Below, one piece after another: positions 60,277-64,000 of a DNA stretch of 64,000 bases. The DNA is from CAVPWP01 sp050789285 (GTDB lineage Bacteria > Pseudomonadota > Alphaproteobacteria > Rhodobacterales > Rhodobacteraceae). Within the stretch, counting starts at the first letter, position 1, and the number at the start of each line of letters is the position of its first letter. The stretch spans positions 62,001 through 126,000 of the forward strand of contig NZ_JBOUVX010000004.1 of NCBI RefSeq assembly GCF_050789285.1, written 5' to 3'. The notes below the pieces were generated by a model that was not told the origin of the DNA, searched no databases, and worked only from the letters and a program-made list of their open reading frames with translations. A program made the position numbers and the translations under genes.

Positions 60277-61788
60277 TCACAGATCCATCAGGAGTCGGCG
60301 CGGGTCCTCGAGCGCCTCCTTGACGCGCACGAGGAAGGTGACCGCGCCCTTGCCGTCGACGATGCGGTGATCGTAGCTGAGCGCCAGATACATCATCGGG
60401 CGGATCACCACCTGCCCACCGACGGCGATGGGCCGGTCTTGAATCTTGTGCATGCCGAGGATGCCCGACTGGGGCGGGTTCAGGATGGGCGAGGACATGA
60501 GCGATCCATAGACCCCGCCGTTCGAGATCGTGAAGGTGCCGCCCTGCATCTCGGCCATCGACAGCTTGCCGTCGCGGGCGCGCACGCCCAGTTCGGCGAT
60601 CTTCTTCTCGATGGCGGCAAAGCTCATCTGGTCGGCGTCACGCAGCACCGGCACGACAAGCCCGCTGGGCGTGCCCACGGCCACGCCCATGTGCACGAAG
60701 TTCTTGTAGACGACATCGGTGCCGTCGATCTCGGCGTTGACCTCGGGGATTTCCTTCAGCGCATGGCAGCAGGCCTTCACGAAGAAGGACATGAAGCCAA
60801 GCTTCACGCCGTGCTTCTTCTCGAAGAGGTCCTTGTATTCGTTGCGCAGCGCCATAACGGCGGACATGTCGACCTCGTTGTAGGTCGTCAGCATCGCTGC
60901 GGTGTTCTGGGCGTCCTTCAGGCGGCGGGCGATGGTCTGGCGCAGGCGGGTCATCTTGACCCGCTCTTCGCGCGCGGCATCTTCGGCCGGGACCGGGGCG
61001 CGGGGCATCTGCGCAGGTTCGGCCGTCTTCGCGGCGGCCTGACCGGCGGCAAGGGCGCGGGCCACGTCTTCCTTCATGATGCGGCCGTCGCGGCCCGTGC
61101 CCTGCACCCGGTCGGGCGTGAGCCCCTTCTCGGCCATCATCTTGTTGGCCGAGGGCGCATTCTCCACGTCCTTCGCCCCGGTCGAGGCGGGCGCAGCGGC
61201 GGCGGCAGGCGCGGCTTCAGGCTTCGCCACAGGGGCGGCGGCCGCGCCGCCGGCCGCCAGCACGCCCAGCTTGCCGCCGGCCTGAACCGTCTCGCCCTCT
61301 TTCGCGAGGATGCTCGTCAGGACGCCGGCGGCGGGCGCGGGCACCTCGACCGAGACCTTGTCGGTCTCGAGTTCGCACAGCATCTCGTCGGCGGCGACGC
61401 TGTCGCCTTCCTTCTTGAACCAGGTCGAGACCGTCGCCTCGGTCACGCTTTCGCCCAGCGTCGGCACCATGACGTCGACCGACCCGCCACCACCCGTTGC
61501 GCCGTTGGCGGCCGCGGGTTTCGGCGCCTCGGCCGGTTTCGCCGCGGCTGCGCCTTCGGCGATCATCGCCAGAAGCGCATCGACGCCGACGGACTGGCCT
61601 TCACCCGCCACGATCTCGGACAGGGTGCCGGCCACAGGCGACGGCACCTCGACCGTGACCTTGTCGGTTTCGAGTTCGCACAGCATCTCGTCGACGGCCA
61701 CGCTGTCGCCCGGCTTCTTGAACCAGGTCGCCACAGTGGCTTCGGTGACGCTTTCCCCCAGCGTGGGCACACGGACTTCTGTGCTCAT
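60277..61788 (-). CDS. sucB: dihydrolipoyllysine succinyltransferase (E2 of 2-oxoglutarate dehydrogenase) with two lipoyl domains
   Basis: A 503-residue E2. Two lipoyl domains are visible, each with ELETDKV around the lipoyl lysine (first about 2-78, second about 105-180), joined by Ala/Pro-rich linkers. A peripheral-subunit-binding domain follows (SANKMMAEKGLTPDRVQGTG, about 213-232), then the catalytic core with ALSYDHRIVDG near the C-terminus. E. coli SucB has one lipoyl domain. The ATG at 61788 is chosen for the domain start, four bases after the sucA stop. Confidence 0.96.
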   Translation of the reverse strand: MSTEVRVPTLGESVTEATVATWFKKPGDSVAVDEMLCELETDKVTVEVPSPVAGTLSEIVAGEGQSVGVDALLAMIAEGAAAAKPAEAPKPAAANGATGGGGSVDVMVPTLGESVTEATVSTWFKKEGDSVAADEMLCELETDKVSVEVPAPAAGVLTSILAKEGETVQAGGKLGVLAAGGAAAAPVAKPEAAPAAAAAPASTGAKDVENAPSANKMMAEKGLTPDRVQGTGRDGRIMKEDVARALAAGQAAAKTAEPAQMPRAPVPAEDAAREERVKMTRLRQTIARRLKDAQNTAAMLTTYNEVDMSAVMALRNEYKDLFEKKHGVKLGFMSFFVKACCHALKEIPEVNAEIDGTDVVYKNFVHMGVAVGTPSGLVVPVLRDADQMSFAAIEKKIAELGVRARDGKLSMAEMQGGTFTISNGGVYGSLMSSPILNPPQSGILGMHKIQDRPIAVGGQVVIRPMMYLALSYDHRIVDGKGAVTFLVRVKEALEDPRRLLMDL

Positions 61789-61792
61789 CCTG

Positions 61793-64000
61793 TCAGTTCC
61801 CTTCAAGTGTCAGCGCATCGCTCACGAGCGCGGCTTGTTGTTGCTTGTGCGACGAGGCAAGGCCCGTGGCGGGCGAGGCCGCGGCCGGGCGGCCGGCATA
61901 GGTCGCGCGGCTGTGCTTCGCGCCGATGCGCGTCAGCACCCATTCAAGGTTCGGCTCCATGAAGCCCCAGGCACCCTGGTTCTTCGGCTCTTCCTGGCAC
62001 CAGACGAAATCGGCGTTCGAGAAGCGCTCAAGCTCCTTCACGAGGCTCAGCGCCGGGAAGGGATAGAACTGCTCGACCCTGAGAAGGTAGACGTCGTCGA
62101 TGCCGCGCGCGTCACGTTCCTCGAGCAGATCGTAATAGACCTTGCCCGAGCACAGCACGACGCGGCGGATCTTGTCGTCCGCAACCAGCTGCGTGTCCGA
62201 ATGCCCTTTCTCGGCATCGTCCCAAAGAACGCGGTGGAAGGACGAGCCGTTGACGAAATCCTCGGCATCCGAGATCGCAAGGCGATGGCGCAGAAGCGAT
62301 TTCGGCGTCATCAGCACAAGTGGCTTGCGATAGCTGCGGTGCAGCTGCCGGCGCAGGATATGGAAGTAGTTGGCCGGCGTCGTGCAGTTCGCGACGATCC
62401 AGTTGTCCTCGGCCGACATCTGCAGGAACCGCTCGAGCCGTGCCGACGAATGCTCGGGCCCCTGCCCTTCGTAGCCGTGGGGCAGAAGCATCACGAGGCC
62501 GGACATCCGCAACCACTTTCGTTCGCCAGACGAGATGAACTGGTCGAACATGATCTGCGCGCCATTGGCGAAATCGCCGAACTGGGCCTCCCACAAGGTC
62601 AGTGCGTTCGGTTCGGCCAGCGAATAGCCGTATTCGAAGCCCAGCACGGCGTATTCCGAGAGCATCGAATCGATGACCTCGTACTGCGCCTGGCCGTCAC
62701 GAATGTGGTTCATCGGATAATAGCGTTCCTCGGTGTTCTGATCGATCAGTCCCGAATGCCGCTGCGAGAAGGTGCCGCGCATGGAATCCTGCCCGGCAAG
62801 ACGCACCTTGTAGCCTTCGGTCAGAAGCGACCCGAACGCCAGCGCCTCGGCCGTGGCCCAGTCGAAGCCCTTGCCGCTCGAGAACATCTCGGCCCGGGTT
62901 TCCAGAAGCCGCTGCACGGTCTTGTGCAGCTCGAACCCGTCGGGAACCCGCGTCAGCGCCTGCCCGACCTCGGCCATGGTCTTCTTGGTGATGGCGGTCT
63001 TGCCGCGCTGATAGTCCTTGCCCTCGCGGTCGAGGTGCGACCAGCGCCCGTCCAGCCAGTCGGCCTTGTTGGGTTTGTAGTCCTTGCCCGCTTCGAACTC
63101 CTCGTTCAGGCGGGCCTGGAAGGCGGCCTTCATGTCCTCGATCTCGCCCTCGGGGATAAGGCCGTCCTGCACCAGGCGCTCGGTGTATAGCTGAAGCGTG
63201 GTCTTGTGGGTCTTGATCCGCTTGTACATCACCGGGTTGGTGAACATCGGCTCGTCGCCCTCGTTGTGACCGAAGCGCCGGTAGCAGAAGATGTCGATCA
63301 CCACGTCCTTGTGGAACATCTGGCGGAATTCCGTGGCGACCTTGGCCGCGTGGACGACCGCCTCGGGGTCGTCGCCATTCACGTGGAAGATCGGCGCCTC
63401 GACCATCAGGGCGATGTCGGTCGGATAGGGCGACGTCCGGCTGAAGTGCGGCGCGGTGGTGAAGCCGATCTGGTTGTTCACGACGATATGGATCGTGCCG
63501 CCGGTGCGATGACCCCGAATTCCCGACAGCTGGAAACACTCGGCCACGACGCCCTGACCCGCGAAGGCGGCGTCGCCATGCAGCAGGATCGGCAGGACCG
63601 CCTTGCGGTCGGGATCGTGCAGCTGGTCCTGCTTGGCGCGCGCCTTGCCCAGGACCACTGGGTTCACCGCCTCGAGGTGCGAGGGGTTCGCGGTGAGCGA
63701 CAGATGGACGGTGTTGCCATCGAAGGTGCGGTCGGACGAGGCGCCGAGGTGGTACTTCACGTCGCCCGAACCGTCGACGTCCTCGGGCTTGAAGCTGCCA
63801 CCCTGGAATTCGTTGAAGATCGCACGGTAGGGCTTGCCCATCACGTTCGCAAGCACCGACAGCCGCCCGCGGTGCGGCATGCCGATCACGATCTCCTTCA
63901 CGCCAAGGCTGCCGCCGCGCTTGATGATCTGTTCCATCGCGGGGATCAGCGCCTCGCCGCCGTCAAGGCCGAAGCGCTTGGTGCCCATGTACTTGACATG
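61793..64000 (-). CDS. sucA: 2-oxoglutarate dehydrogenase E1 (partial, 5' end beyond the window)
   Basis: The C-terminal 735 or so residues of the ThDP-dependent E1 that decarboxylates 2-oxoglutarate. Visible parts are KRFGLDGGEALIPAME, GMPHRGRLSVLANV, GDAAFAGQGVVAE (ThDP/Mg site), NNQIGFTT, then YRRFGHNEGDEP, LLPHGYEGQGPEHSSAR and the C-terminal HSRATYAGRPAAASPA. The frame stays open to base 64000, so the start lies outside. It leads directly into sucB with a 4-base gap. Confidence 0.97.
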   Translation of the reverse strand, partial: HVKYMGTKRFGLDGGEALIPAMEQIIKRGGSLGVKEIVIGMPHRGRLSVLANVMGKPYRAIFNEFQGGSFKPEDVDGSGDVKYHLGASSDRTFDGNTVHLSLTANPSHLEAVNPVVLGKARAKQDQLHDPDRKAVLPILLHGDAAFAGQGVVAECFQLSGIRGHRTGGTIHIVVNNQIGFTTAPHFSRTSPYPTDIALMVEAPIFHVNGDDPEAVVHAAKVATEFRQMFHKDVVIDIFCYRRFGHNEGDEPMFTNPVMYKRIKTHKTTLQLYTERLVQDGLIPEGEIEDMKAAFQARLNEEFEAGKDYKPNKADWLDGRWSHLDREGKDYQRGKTAITKKTMAEVGQALTRVPDGFELHKTVQRLLETRAEMFSSGKGFDWATAEALAFGSLLTEGYKVRLAGQDSMRGTFSQRHSGLIDQNTEERYYPMNHIRDGQAQYEVIDSMLSEYAVLGFEYGYSLAEPNALTLWEAQFGDFANGAQIMFDQFISSGERKWLRMSGLVMLLPHGYEGQGPEHSSARLERFLQMSAEDNWIVANCTTPANYFHILRRQLHRSYRKPLVLMTPKSLLRHRLAISDAEDFVNGSSFHRVLWDDAEKGHSDTQLVADDKIRRVVLCSGKVYYDLLEERDARGIDDVYLLRVEQFYPFPALSLVKELERFSNADFVWCQEEPKNQGAWGFMEPNLEWVLTRIGAKHSRATYAGRPAAASPATGLASSHKQQQAALVSDALTLEGN

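Overview
The window is about 64 kb of GC-rich, tightly packed chromosomal DNA from an alphaproteobacterium, most likely a member of the Rhodobacteraceae. The evidence is gene content and order: crotonyl-CoA carboxylase/reductase and ethylmalonyl-CoA mutase of the ethylmalonyl-CoA pathway, LuxR/LuxI quorum sensing, a TIGR02300 (FYDLN-acid) protein beside tRNA-Ala, glnD-murJ-rhomboid-trpS, and a gene for a TIGR02186 protein behind a TauE/SafE exporter. I see no insertion sequence, prophage, CRISPR array or rRNA operon.

Positions 1-8.7 kb hold nitrogen catabolism: a PotABC-type importer (its binding protein is cut by the left edge), two divergent amidases, and an aminotransferase/thiamine-diphosphate decarboxylase pair that looks like AruH/AruI of the arginine transaminase route. 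Positions 8.9-19.4 kb look like one methylated-amine unit. A long leftward gene run encodes a second PotDBCA-type importer with a Tat-type binding protein, a BetI-like TetR regulator, a trimethylamine-dehydrogenase-family flavoprotein, a ferritin-like protein and a small Cys-containing secreted protein. A dimethylglycine-dehydrogenase-like enzyme is divergent. Two near-identical 14-bp inverted repeats in the shared 373-bp control region are good candidates for operators of the encoded TetR protein.

Positions 19.4-33.5 kb are housekeeping: gshB, yraN, rsmI, an LpoA-like lipoprotein, glnD, murJ, a rhomboid that has lost its catalytic residues, trpS, two VOC proteins, a class IV aminotransferase, a UspA protein, an Nfu-type Fe-S protein behind a near-perfect Irr-box, tsaB and rimI. 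A strongly folded 170-nt element ending in a terminator lies between trpS and the next gene.

Positions 33.6-40.1 kb carry a BMP-family nucleoside-type ABC importer (four genes) and a TauE/SafE exporter with its partner. Positions 40.1-44.1 kb are a leftward quorum-sensing unit (small ORF, luxR, luxI, RecD-like helicase, SDR) with a full CtrA-type site upstream. Positions 44.2-50 kb hold ccr and ecm separated by a PlsB-like acyltransferase and a DUF4239 protein. Positions 50-58.3 kb hold an H-NS family protein, deoD, a DUF1989 protein, a BNR-repeat protein, PPK2, a two-domain glycosyltransferase, tRNA-Ala(GGC), TIGR02300, a YgjP-type metallopeptidase and a GntR regulator. Positions 58.3-64 kb hold the 2-oxoglutarate dehydrogenase operon (sucA cut by the right edge, sucB, MAPEG protein, lpdA), with two copies of an intergenic hairpin repeat.
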